Part shown: one piece after another, positions 1-6,333 of the stretch
Position numbering within the stretch: the first letter of the stretch is position 1
Layout of the letters: each line of letters opens with the position of its first letter
Assembly: GCA_964519355.1 (NCBI GenBank)
Contig: CAZFJW010000035.1
Span: 1-13,659 of the forward strand
Direction: 5' to 3'
DNA length: 13,659 nucleotides
Source: CAZBEA01 sp964519355
GTDB lineage: Bacteria; Patescibacteriota; Microgenomatia; Levybacterales; GWA1-39-11
Translations under genes and position numbers: made by a program
Notes under the pieces: generated by a model
The model's input: the letters and a program-made list of their open reading frames with translations, nothing else
Told to the model about the DNA's origin: nothing
Database searches by the model: none

Positions 1-2048
1 AGACCGAGCCGTGCTGAAATTTCCTCAGTGATAAACGGCATAATAGGGTGAAGCAATAAAAGTAAAACTAAAAACTGACTCCTAAGAATATTCAGTGAAT
101 TTGCATCAATTCTATTTTTTACATCCTCTATGTAAATGTCTGCAAATGTATGCCATATAAAGTGATATAAATCCGATGATGCTTTATTAAAATCATACTT
201 CTCTATACTTTTTGACACCGAATCAGAAAGCAACGCAATTTTTTTTAGAAGCTCTTTATCATTTTCATGCAGATTATCCAAAGACGACTGACTGGCTACG
301 GCATTTTGATTTAATTCTTCCTGTTTCATTTCTATAAACCTGGCAATATTCCAAAGTTTATTTGTAAACTTTCGTGACGCATCAAGGGTTGAGTAGGATA
401 AGGCTTGATCATTTCCAAGTGCCGTTCCATACACAAGAGCAAATCTCACTGCATCTGCTCCGTACTGATCAGCAAGTTCAAGCGGGTTAATAACATTTCC
501 TTTAGACTTGCTCATTTTTTTGCCGAGAGGATCATTTACAAGGCCGTGAAGGACAACATGGGCGAATGGAGACTTGCCTGTCGCATAAATTCCAAGCATT
601 ACCATACGAGCCACCCACCAGCGTAAAATATCGTACCCAGTCTCCATAACAGAAGTAGGGTAAAATGCCTCATAATCGCCCTTTTTTGTTGTTTTAAGAG
701 TTGCAAATGGCCATTGGCCAGACGAGAACCAAGTATCGAATGTGTCAGCATCCTGCTCCCATTCAGATCCGCTTGGCTCATCTCCCTCGGTAACTATCCA
801 CTCTCCGGTGTTTTTGTTCTTCCAAGCAGGAATTCTAATACCCCATACTACCTGACGCGAGATGTTCCAGTCGCGTATGTTCTCAAGGAATTGAAAATAG
901 AGTTTCTCAAAATTCTTAGGAAAGATCTTAACCTCTCCTTTTTTAACCGCCTCAATAGCAGGTTTGGCAAGTGGCTTCATATTTACAAACCACTGCTCTA
1001 GAGGCAAGGGTTCTATAGGATTTTTACATTTGTAACAAAGCCCGATCCTATGAATATATTTATCATCAATTTTTTCAACCAGACCTTTTTGCTGCATTTC
1101 CTCAATAATTGCCTTTCGAGCTTGCTTTACGTACATTCCAGCAAACTTACCCGCATGGTCATTCATCTTTCCATCAAATCCAATAACTTGCTTTATTTGA
1201 AGGTTGTGCCTTTTTCCGGTATCAAAATCATTGAAATCGTGCGCTGGTGTAATCTTCACTACTCCTGTTCCGAATTCAGGATCTACCATCTTATCAGCAA
1301 TTACAGTAATTTTTGCTGGTCCCAAAACAGTTTCAATTTCAATTTCTGTCCCAACAAATTTTTTATATCGTGCGTCATCAGGATGAACAGCCACTGCAGT
1401 ATCACCAAACTTTGTCTCCGGGCGTGTTGTCGCAAGAACGAGTGGACCATATTTTATATAGTAGAGTGGATTTTGGCGCTCTTCATACATTACCTCAAGG
1501 TCTGAGAAACTTGTTCCGTCAAAAGTACAATAATTTACAAGCCTTAAATCTCTATATACAAATCCGTCATCATGAAGTTTTTTAAATGTTTGGTATACCA
1601 CCTTCACAATGTCAGGATCCATTGTAAATTTCAGCCTCGACCAATCGAGTGAAAATCCAAGCTTTTTAAGCTGGTTTTCCATGCCGCCTCTATTATTTTG
1701 TACGAAATTCCATATGTCCCCAAACAACTGTTCCCGCTCAAAATCAAATCTTGATTTTCCTTGCTCTTTTAAGTGCTTTTCATACACAAATTGTGTTTCA
1801 AATCCAGCGTGGTCAGCACCCGGAAGCCATAAAGCCCTATCTCCTTTCATTCTGTGAAATCGAATTAATATATCTTCAATTACATACATCGCATGCCCAA
1901 AATGCAGAGGAGCATTTGCATTAGGAGGCGGAAGTATTATTGTGTATGGTTTGCCATTGGGATTTACTTCAGGCTTGAATGCTCCAGCTTTTTCCCATTT
2001 TTGGTAAATTGAGTCCTCAATTTTTTTGTGATCGTATATCTTGTCCAT
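1..2048 (-). CDS. valS: valyl-tRNA synthetase, 3' end missing at window edge
   Basis: Class I aminoacyl-tRNA synthetase that charges tRNA-Val in the cytoplasm. The reverse-strand reading frame is open from an ATG at 2048-2046 to base 1 (682 codons), so the end of the anticodon-binding domain and the C-terminal coiled coil are outside the window. Visible landmarks: HIGH-type motif HFGH at residues 49-52 after PPPNANAPL; the editing (CP1) domain at about 195-340 with LATTRPETKFGDTAVAVHP; DTWFSSGQWPFATL at about 438-451; DILRWWVARMVMLG at 473-486; KMSKS at 511-515 in HGLVNDPLGKKMSKSKGN. The DTWFSS and WWVARM blocks fit ValRS better than IleRS or LeuRS. One CxxC (338-341) precedes the EPLPLEQWFV segment, but the cysteine cluster many ValRSs carry before DTWFSS is absent. 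No Shine-Dalgarno precedes the ATG; an extended -10 lies 7 bases upstream. Confidence 0.95.
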   Translation of the reverse strand, partial: MDKIYDHKKIEDSIYQKWEKAGAFKPEVNPNGKPYTIILPPPNANAPLHFGHAMYVIEDILIRFHRMKGDRALWLPGADHAGFETQFVYEKHLKEQGKSRFDFEREQLFGDIWNFVQNNRGGMENQLKKLGFSLDWSRLKFTMDPDIVKVVYQTFKKLHDDGFVYRDLRLVNYCTFDGTSFSDLEVMYEERQNPLYYIKYGPLVLATTRPETKFGDTAVAVHPDDARYKKFVGTEIEIETVLGPAKITVIADKMVDPEFGTGVVKITPAHDFNDFDTGKRHNLQIKQVIGFDGKMNDHAGKFAGMYVKQARKAIIEEMQQKGLVEKIDDKYIHRIGLCYKCKNPIEPLPLEQWFVNMKPLAKPAIEAVKKGEVKIFPKNFEKLYFQFLENIRDWNISRQVVWGIRIPAWKNKNTGEWIVTEGDEPSGSEWEQDADTFDTWFSSGQWPFATLKTTKKGDYEAFYPTSVMETGYDILRWWVARMVMLGIYATGKSPFAHVVLHGLVNDPLGKKMSKSKGNVINPLELADQYGADAVRFALVYGTALGNDQALSYSTLDASRKFTNKLWNIARFIEMKQEELNQNAVASQSSLDNLHENDKELLKKIALLSDSVSKSIEKYDFNKASSDLYHFIWHTFADIYIEDVKNRIDANSLNILRSQFLVLLLLLHPIMPFITEEISARLG

Positions 2049-2055
2049 GTGCCCA

Positions 2056-2088
2056 ATTCTATCATATCAATTTGAAATTGCGTAGCAA
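2056..2088 (-). promoter_or_regulatory. valS promoter, leaderless-type
   Basis: Read on the minus strand, TGATAGAAT (2064-2056) is an extended -10 (TGn plus a 5/6 hexamer) whose last base lies 7 nt before the valS ATG. An alternative overlapping -10, TATGAT (2066-2061), has a 16-nt spacer to TTGCTA (2088-2083, 4/6 to TTGACA). Either register would give a leader of about 0-6 nt. This is motif matching only, in AT-rich DNA. Confidence 0.5.
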
Positions 2089-2131
2089 ACCTATCTTTTA
2101 AAGTGAAACCCAAAACAACTCACAAGGAGGA

Positions 2132-2137
2132 TATAAT
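2132..2137 (+). promoter_or_regulatory. perfect -10 TATAAT, 7 nt before the RNase H start
   Basis: TATAAT ends at 2137 and the ATG begins at 2145, the same 7-nt distance seen before rpmH and gap. No convincing -35 is found 16-18 nt upstream. An AAGGAGG sequence (2124-2130) looks like a Shine-Dalgarno but sits 14 nt from the ATG, too far for optimal use, and would lie upstream of the transcript start if this -10 is used. It may serve a longer transcript from an unseen upstream promoter. Confidence 0.45.
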
Positions 2138-2144
2138 AATAGCT

Positions 2145-2567
2145 ATGAAAGAAGTAACAATTTTTACAGATGGGGCGTCTCGGGGAAATCCAGGAAGGGC
2201 TTCGTGTGGATTTGTTGTGCTGGAAGGTGAAACACTCATCGCCCAGCAAGGCAAATACCTTGGTATTCAGACCAATAATACAGCAGAATACACTGGTGTT
2301 ATCGAAGCATTTAAGTGGGTTTTGGCAAACCTTGGAACTGACGTTGTCATTCGCTTTAGGATGGACTCAATGCTTGTTGCTCATCAAATGAAAGGCGAAT
2401 GGAAAATTAAACATGAGCATATTCGAAACTTATACTATACAGCCAAACAACTAGAAGAAAGGTTCTCAGCTGTCACTTACACCCATATTCCCCGAGAACA
2501 GAATTCAGGAGCCGACGCAATGGCAAATAGTGCGCTCGATGACCCGAAGAATTCTGGACAAGATTAA
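2145..2567 (+). CDS. ribonuclease HI family protein
   Basis: Predicted endonuclease that cuts the RNA strand of RNA-DNA hybrids (R-loops, primers) using two divalent metal ions. The 140-residue protein covers just the RNase H fold. The four acidic catalytic positions are visible: D9 in FTDGASRGNPG, E48 in NNTAEY, D74 in RMDSMLV and D124 in SGADAMAN; H114 in THIPREQN lies where the flexible catalytic histidine region is expected. The THIPREQNSGADAMAN ending resembles the shorter archaeal/Gram-positive-type RNase HI family rather than E. coli RnhA, and I see no basic protrusion typical of the latter. A GTG at 2103 is in frame, but the fold begins at MKEVTIFTDG, so the ATG at 2145 is preferred. 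It diverges from valS and is followed after 23 bp by the DUF4012 gene. Confidence 0.9.
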   Translation: MKEVTIFTDGASRGNPGRASCGFVVLEGETLIAQQGKYLGIQTNNTAEYTGVIEAFKWVLANLGTDVVIRFRMDSMLVAHQMKGEWKIKHEHIRNLYYTAKQLEERFSAVTYTHIPREQNSGADAMANSALDDPKNSGQD

Positions 2568-2584
2568 CTTCAATCCTCTACACT
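2555..2584 (+). promoter_or_regulatory. possible promoter of the DUF4012 gene
   Basis: TGGACA (2555-2560, 5/6 to TTGACA) and TACACT (2579-2584, 4/6 to TATAAT) are separated by 18 nt. The -10 ends 6 nt before the ATG at 2591. The -35 lies inside the last codons of the RNase H gene. If used, the mRNA would be essentially leaderless; cotranscription with RNase H is the alternative. Confidence 0.35.
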
Positions 2585-2590
2585 ATATCC

Positions 2591-5272
2591 ATGCCCAAAC
2601 TTCTATCTGAAGAGTCATTTGAAAAAGAAAAACCCGTACTTTTTTTCTATACAACAGAGACCAACTATTCAAAGGTTTTCTTTCAACACTACCAGGATAA
2701 TTTTAAACTTCTGGTAATCTCGTCTGCTAAACCACCCCTTTCACATCCTTTTTATTTTCTTTCAACATCTGAATTAGAACGACTGGATGGAATTGCAGAA
2801 AAAATAGAATATGGAATATTTTTTCTTACATCACAGCAAGACAAAATAAACGCCCAGAAAATATTAAAGACAGCAGAAAAAAAGTTATCCATACCGCTTC
2901 TTTTCCTCATACCGATTCGGCAAGTTGCCGACTTTATTGATATTCTTCTCCAGTTCGCAAATACTCCAAAAATCTCTTTTCTTCTACTCGGTGACATATA
3001 CTCACCACAATATAAATTTGACAATAACACGTCAGAGATACTTAATACGCTGTCAACGAAAAAAGACTTTCAACTTGCAGGGAATGATCTTGAACCAGTA
3101 TTCCCAATTGCGCTTGAGGATACTCTTTCGGGAATTGCATCATTGCTTTTTGCATCACGCAAAAGATCAGGTGTGTATTATTTATTTTACAAACACCCGC
3201 AATCAATAAACACACTTATCCAGCTTGCAAGAAGAGTTGATCCTGAAATTCAAGTTAGCTATAAAGAACCCACTTCAAAGATATTAAGATATACAACACA
3301 AGATGAAATTTCACAATTCTTGTACCAAAAACTCTCAAAAAAACCTCAATATTTAGAATCCTCTCTTAAGGGGTTTGAAAAAACGCTTTCTGAATTTTTT
3401 AGCAAAACGCCACCACCATTACATCCAGAGCAGCCACCTGTGGCGACAATTGAACATAAACCGCCTGTAAAAAATGTACTAAAAAAACATCTCAAAAGGC
3501 TTACAATATTTTGGCTGATATTCCTCTGTATTTTTTTAGTCACTGCCAGCGCTTTCTCTTTTTATATCTACGCACAAATTCAGAACATCCAAGAAAAACT
3601 TGCAGCGGGTGATATAAAGCTAGCAACTGAGGAAGCAGGTAGTCTCTATCAAATTATTTCCCCCCTAAATCCATCTATACGATTAGGATTCAAAATTATT
3701 TCGATAGTGCCTTCTTCCAACAGGCTAAAAGAGAAGTATTCTACACTCTTTGACACAATATCTCTTGCTCATACAATTAATTCTTCTACAAATATTAGCA
3801 ACAAAATTTGGAGCGGAGTGGAACTGCCGGAAATAAAGGAGCTCGGAACGAATGCTATTTTTGCGTATTTTCAAGGCCAAAGGCTACTTAGTCAAACGCA
3901 AAAAAACGCTAATTCAAAGCTGATCAAAACATCTCCATACCTCTTGCTAACCCCTCTCTTCCCTGAAATACTGGGCTATGAAGGGCAAAAAACATATCTT
4001 CTTCTATTCCAAAATAACCATGAGTTGCGACCTACCGGAGGATTTATCGGGAGCATAGGGAGCATCACGATGCTCGACGGCAAAATTAGTGAATTTAATA
4101 TTGAGGACGTGTATGAACTTGACGGCCAACTTACCAAACACGTAGAGCCACACTATATTATACGGAGATACATTCAACCTCATTTATATCTGCGAGATAG
4201 CAATTTTGAAATAAATTTTGAGGAAAGTGCCCAAAAAGCAGCACAAATTTACGCAATTGAAACAGGCAAAACAGTTGACGGAGTTGTTGCAATAAATTAT
4301 GAAGTACTTGCAAGAATCCTTGCAATAACTGGCCCTGTCAGGCTTGAATCTCTTAATTTAACATTTGATCAGAATAATGCATTTGATATTATCCAAAATG
4401 AAATTTCAAAAGATTTTTTTCCAGGCTCTACTCAAAAAAAAGACGTGTTAAGTTCTCTTTTTAAAAAAATCACTGAAGAAATAAAAAATGATCCTGTAAA
4501 AACGTCGCAGATCGGAGCTTTGCTGCCAAGTGCTGCTGAGGAAAAAAATGTGCTTTTTGCATTTAAAAACCCGTCCATTCAAAAACTCATAAGCGTTCTT
4601 GGGCTTGCATCAGATGTTAGTGACTACAGAATCCTAGACCGTAAAGCTCTGAAAGATTTCCTTCTCATAAATGAGGCCAACATTGGATCAAGCAAAGTCA
4701 ACAGATATATCAATCGCGAAGTTGCATATACACTTGATATAAGCGCTTCTCAAGCCTTGGGCGAAGTATCTCTCACTTTGGAAAACAAATCTCCTAAAGA
4801 CGACTATCTTGCATATATGCGCTTCGGATTTCCGTATAAAAGCGCTGTAACCGGGATTAGCATTAACAATACAGACCAGCAGATCTCAGAAGCAATTACC
4901 GATTTTAAGATCTATGAAAATCCCAAATTTTCTCCTCCTCCTGGCATTGAGCTCGACAATTCCTTTATTTACGATCGGCAGTTTTTTGGCTTTGTTCATT
5001 CAGTTCCCAAAGGATCCAAGGAAACAATAAAAATCTCGTTTGAAAGCGGATTGCTGCCCCGTTTCACAAGTGTTATGGATTATTCTCTTCTGTATCAAAA
5101 ACAACCAGGAACTCCAACGTACCCGTTTACTTTCACGTTAAAATATCCCAATAGATACAAAGCGGAGGCAGATACAATCACATCGTTTGGGGATGGCAGT
5201 GCAACTTTCACCAAAACCATATCTCAAGACGAAGAGATACCTGTCACACTCCTTGAAAAATCATCAAACTAA
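2591..5272 (+). CDS. membrane-anchored DUF4012 protein with degenerate SDR-like N-terminal domain
   Basis: Function unknown. The 893-residue protein has a cytoplasmic N-terminal part (about 1-300), one membrane segment at about 303-327 flanked by lysines and arginines, and a large outside part. The extracellular core includes LLLFQNNHELRPTGGFIGS at about 470-488 and then DGKISEFNIEDVYELDGQL, the signature of the DUF4012 family, which is common in Candidate Phyla Radiation bacteria and Actinobacteria, often near envelope polysaccharide genes. The C-terminal third is rich in predicted beta strands. Residues 15-225 resemble an extended short-chain dehydrogenase/epimerase skeleton: FLLLGDIYSPQY at 130-141 and PVFPIALEDTLSGIASLLF at 169-187 recall the 'R-gDvYGP' and 'pvyvdDva' stretches. 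The glycine-rich nucleotide-binding loop and the YxxxK active site are not visible, so this would be a pseudoenzyme. A proline-rich linker (about 273-292) joins it to the membrane helix. No Shine-Dalgarno is present. Confidence 0.85.
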   Translation: MPKLLSEESFEKEKPVLFFYTTETNYSKVFFQHYQDNFKLLVISSAKPPLSHPFYFLSTSELERLDGIAEKIEYGIFFLTSQQDKINAQKILKTAEKKLSIPLLFLIPIRQVADFIDILLQFANTPKISFLLLGDIYSPQYKFDNNTSEILNTLSTKKDFQLAGNDLEPVFPIALEDTLSGIASLLFASRKRSGVYYLFYKHPQSINTLIQLARRVDPEIQVSYKEPTSKILRYTTQDEISQFLYQKLSKKPQYLESSLKGFEKTLSEFFSKTPPPLHPEQPPVATIEHKPPVKNVLKKHLKRLTIFWLIFLCIFLVTASAFSFYIYAQIQNIQEKLAAGDIKLATEEAGSLYQIISPLNPSIRLGFKIISIVPSSNRLKEKYSTLFDTISLAHTINSSTNISNKIWSGVELPEIKELGTNAIFAYFQGQRLLSQTQKNANSKLIKTSPYLLLTPLFPEILGYEGQKTYLLLFQNNHELRPTGGFIGSIGSITMLDGKISEFNIEDVYELDGQLTKHVEPHYIIRRYIQPHLYLRDSNFEINFEESAQKAAQIYAIETGKTVDGVVAINYEVLARILAITGPVRLESLNLTFDQNNAFDIIQNEISKDFFPGSTQKKDVLSSLFKKITEEIKNDPVKTSQIGALLPSAAEEKNVLFAFKNPSIQKLISVLGLASDVSDYRILDRKALKDFLLINEANIGSSKVNRYINREVAYTLDISASQALGEVSLTLENKSPKDDYLAYMRFGFPYKSAVTGISINNTDQQISEAITDFKIYENPKFSPPPGIELDNSFIYDRQFFGFVHSVPKGSKETIKISFESGLLPRFTSVMDYSLLYQKQPGTPTYPFTFTLKYPNRYKAEADTITSFGDGSATFTKTISQDEEIPVTLLEKSSN

Positions 5273-5300
5273 CATCTTACAATGCTAATTTGTGAAGATG
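5273..5300. terminator. stem-loop between convergent genes, possible bidirectional terminator
   Basis: Bases 5273-5282 (CATCTTACAA) can pair with 5290-5300 (TTGTGAAGATG) as a 10-bp stem with one bulged G and a 7-base loop. It starts directly after the DUF4012 stop codon and covers the stop codon of the convergent CvpA-CAP gene. The stem is AT-rich and no clear U-tract follows on the plus strand; the minus strand has a TTTTT about 15 bases on. The position is right but the structure is weak. Confidence 0.35.
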
Positions 5301-6286
5301 ATCACAGCTAAAAACCCGTTTCCACCAGCCTCATGAATAGAGATCCCAAGTCTTAGAGAGTTTGGATCTCGCACAATTTTACCCAACTCTTGATTTGCGA
5401 AAAGAACACTTGAAATTAAATCTGTACTATCAACCATAACTGTGGCGATATTTGCATCTGTTGTAACGATTCCTTTTTCCTCCAATACATTTATAAGATC
5501 ACTATTCTCATGTCCGATTGCCCCTTCCCGCACATACTTTTCCCCGAGTAGACCGGCTGCCTCAGTTAATAGTTTTTCTTCTACCATTTCCTCTCTTCCT
5601 AATCTGCGCTTTTCCTGGTTAATTGAATCCAACACTATGCTTTTAGGTGCTTCAATGTTTCTTTCTGAGCGACCCAAGAATCGAAGATCCTGGGATTTTT
5701 CACCGTTGTCACCAATCACGACATGAAGCGCAGAACTCTGATCCCCGAGAAGCAGTCGCTGCGCTTGGTAGTCGAGAGGAAGGGTATAGTTTAAAATTTT
5801 ATTCACAAAGTAAGATGAATTTATAAACGATTTTAGACTTGGACTTAGAGGGAGGGAAACAAATGTATGCACAATCAGAATTACAAGTCCAAAAAAACCA
5901 AACAAGGACACAACAAATCCAGAGGGAATTCTCAGTTTTCCAGGAACAGCGGTTGTATCCAGAAATGTTTTTGCAAATATTCTGGAAATAATTAAAAACA
6001 ACCCACAGAACAAAAACCATAATCCACAGAGGGCGAGCACATCAGAGATGCCTTTGGGAATATATGTGTTGGCTTGAATAAAAACCGAGGGAAAACGATA
6101 AAAAAGGAGTGAAAAACCCGTACAAAAAACGAATAGGATCGATCTTTTAAGTGAAATACCGATATTGTAAGAGCCCTCTTCTATCGCATACCCAACAAGA
6201 GCAAGAATTAGCACATAGTCAAAAAGGGAGAAGGGTACTCCCTTTATTGCATTTGAAAGAAAAGTGAACAGCTCATTGAGTGACAT
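5285..6286 (-). CDS. CvpA-family membrane protein fused to a CAP (SCP/PR1-like) domain
   Basis: Function uncertain. The 333-residue protein starts with four hydrophobic segments (about 20-38, 49-67, 82-104, 122-142) arranged as in CvpA/colicin-V-production family proteins, then a linker and a predicted extracytoplasmic CAP domain at about 216-333. CAP features: SINQEKRRLG at 221-230, then LTEAAGLLGEKYVREGAIGHENS (from 240; H259 matches the first conserved histidine), DANIATVMV near 277-285 in the place of the GENIA-like motif, and RLGISIHEAGGNGFLAVIIF near the end, matching the final 'GvGv...g..y.vq.F' strand pair. The second CAP histidine, normally in an 'SpgHr' context, is not found, so metal binding is probably altered or lost. 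The gene is convergent with the DUF4012 gene (12-bp gap) and divergent from the class A PBP gene, suggesting a cell-wall role. ATG at 6286-6284; no Shine-Dalgarno. Confidence 0.8.
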   Translation of the reverse strand: MSLNELFTFLSNAIKGVPFSLFDYVLILALVGYAIEEGSYNIGISLKRSILFVFCTGFSLLFYRFPSVFIQANTYIPKGISDVLALCGLWFLFCGLFLIISRIFAKTFLDTTAVPGKLRIPSGFVVSLFGFFGLVILIVHTFVSLPLSPSLKSFINSSYFVNKILNYTLPLDYQAQRLLLGDQSSALHVVIGDNGEKSQDLRFLGRSERNIEAPKSIVLDSINQEKRRLGREEMVEEKLLTEAAGLLGEKYVREGAIGHENSDLINVLEEKGIVTTDANIATVMVDSTDLISSVLFANQELGKIVRDPNSLRLGISIHEAGGNGFLAVIIFTN

Positions 6287-6302
6287 ACGTATATGATATA
6301 AT
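6276..6302 (+). promoter_or_regulatory. candidate promoter of the class A PBP gene
   Basis: A perfect TATAAT at 6297-6302 has a 4/6 -35 match, TTGAGT at 6276-6281, at a short 15-nt spacing. It would give a leader of roughly 25 nt to the ATG at 6334, making this the one unit-heading gene that does not fit the 6-7-nt pattern. The -35 lies within the first codons of the divergent cvpA-CAP gene. Confidence 0.35.
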
Positions 6303-6321
6303 ATTTCAGTTCAGATGTAAT
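6293..6321 (-). promoter_or_regulatory. cvpA-CAP promoter, leaderless-type
   Basis: On the minus strand, ATTACA (6321-6316, 4/6 to TTGACA) and TATCAT (6298-6293, 5/6 to TATAAT) are 17 nt apart. The -10 ends 6 nt before the ATG at 6286. It overlaps the proposed PBP -10 on the other strand, so the two divergent promoters could compete for RNA polymerase. Confidence 0.45.
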
Positions 6322-6333
6322 AGCTTCCGCAGT

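Noticed and set aside
405..1857. Several plus-strand reading frames of 60-151 codons opposite valS
   Set aside because: They are antisense shadows of an unbroken ValRS reading frame and show no recognisable protein features.
2103..2144. In-frame GTG start giving a longer RNase H
   Set aside because: The added 14 residues are not part of the RNase H fold, lie across the AAGGAGG/TATAAT region, and the ATG at 2145 gives the normal family start.
2752..3543. Short frames opposite and within the DUF4012 gene
   Set aside because: They overlap a continuous 893-residue reading frame and have no family features or start signals.
6280..6333. In-frame GTG start adding 18 residues to the class A PBP
   Set aside because: The extension overlaps the start of the divergent gene and the likely promoter, and the basic MKTLRRGKKK tail is the typical beginning.
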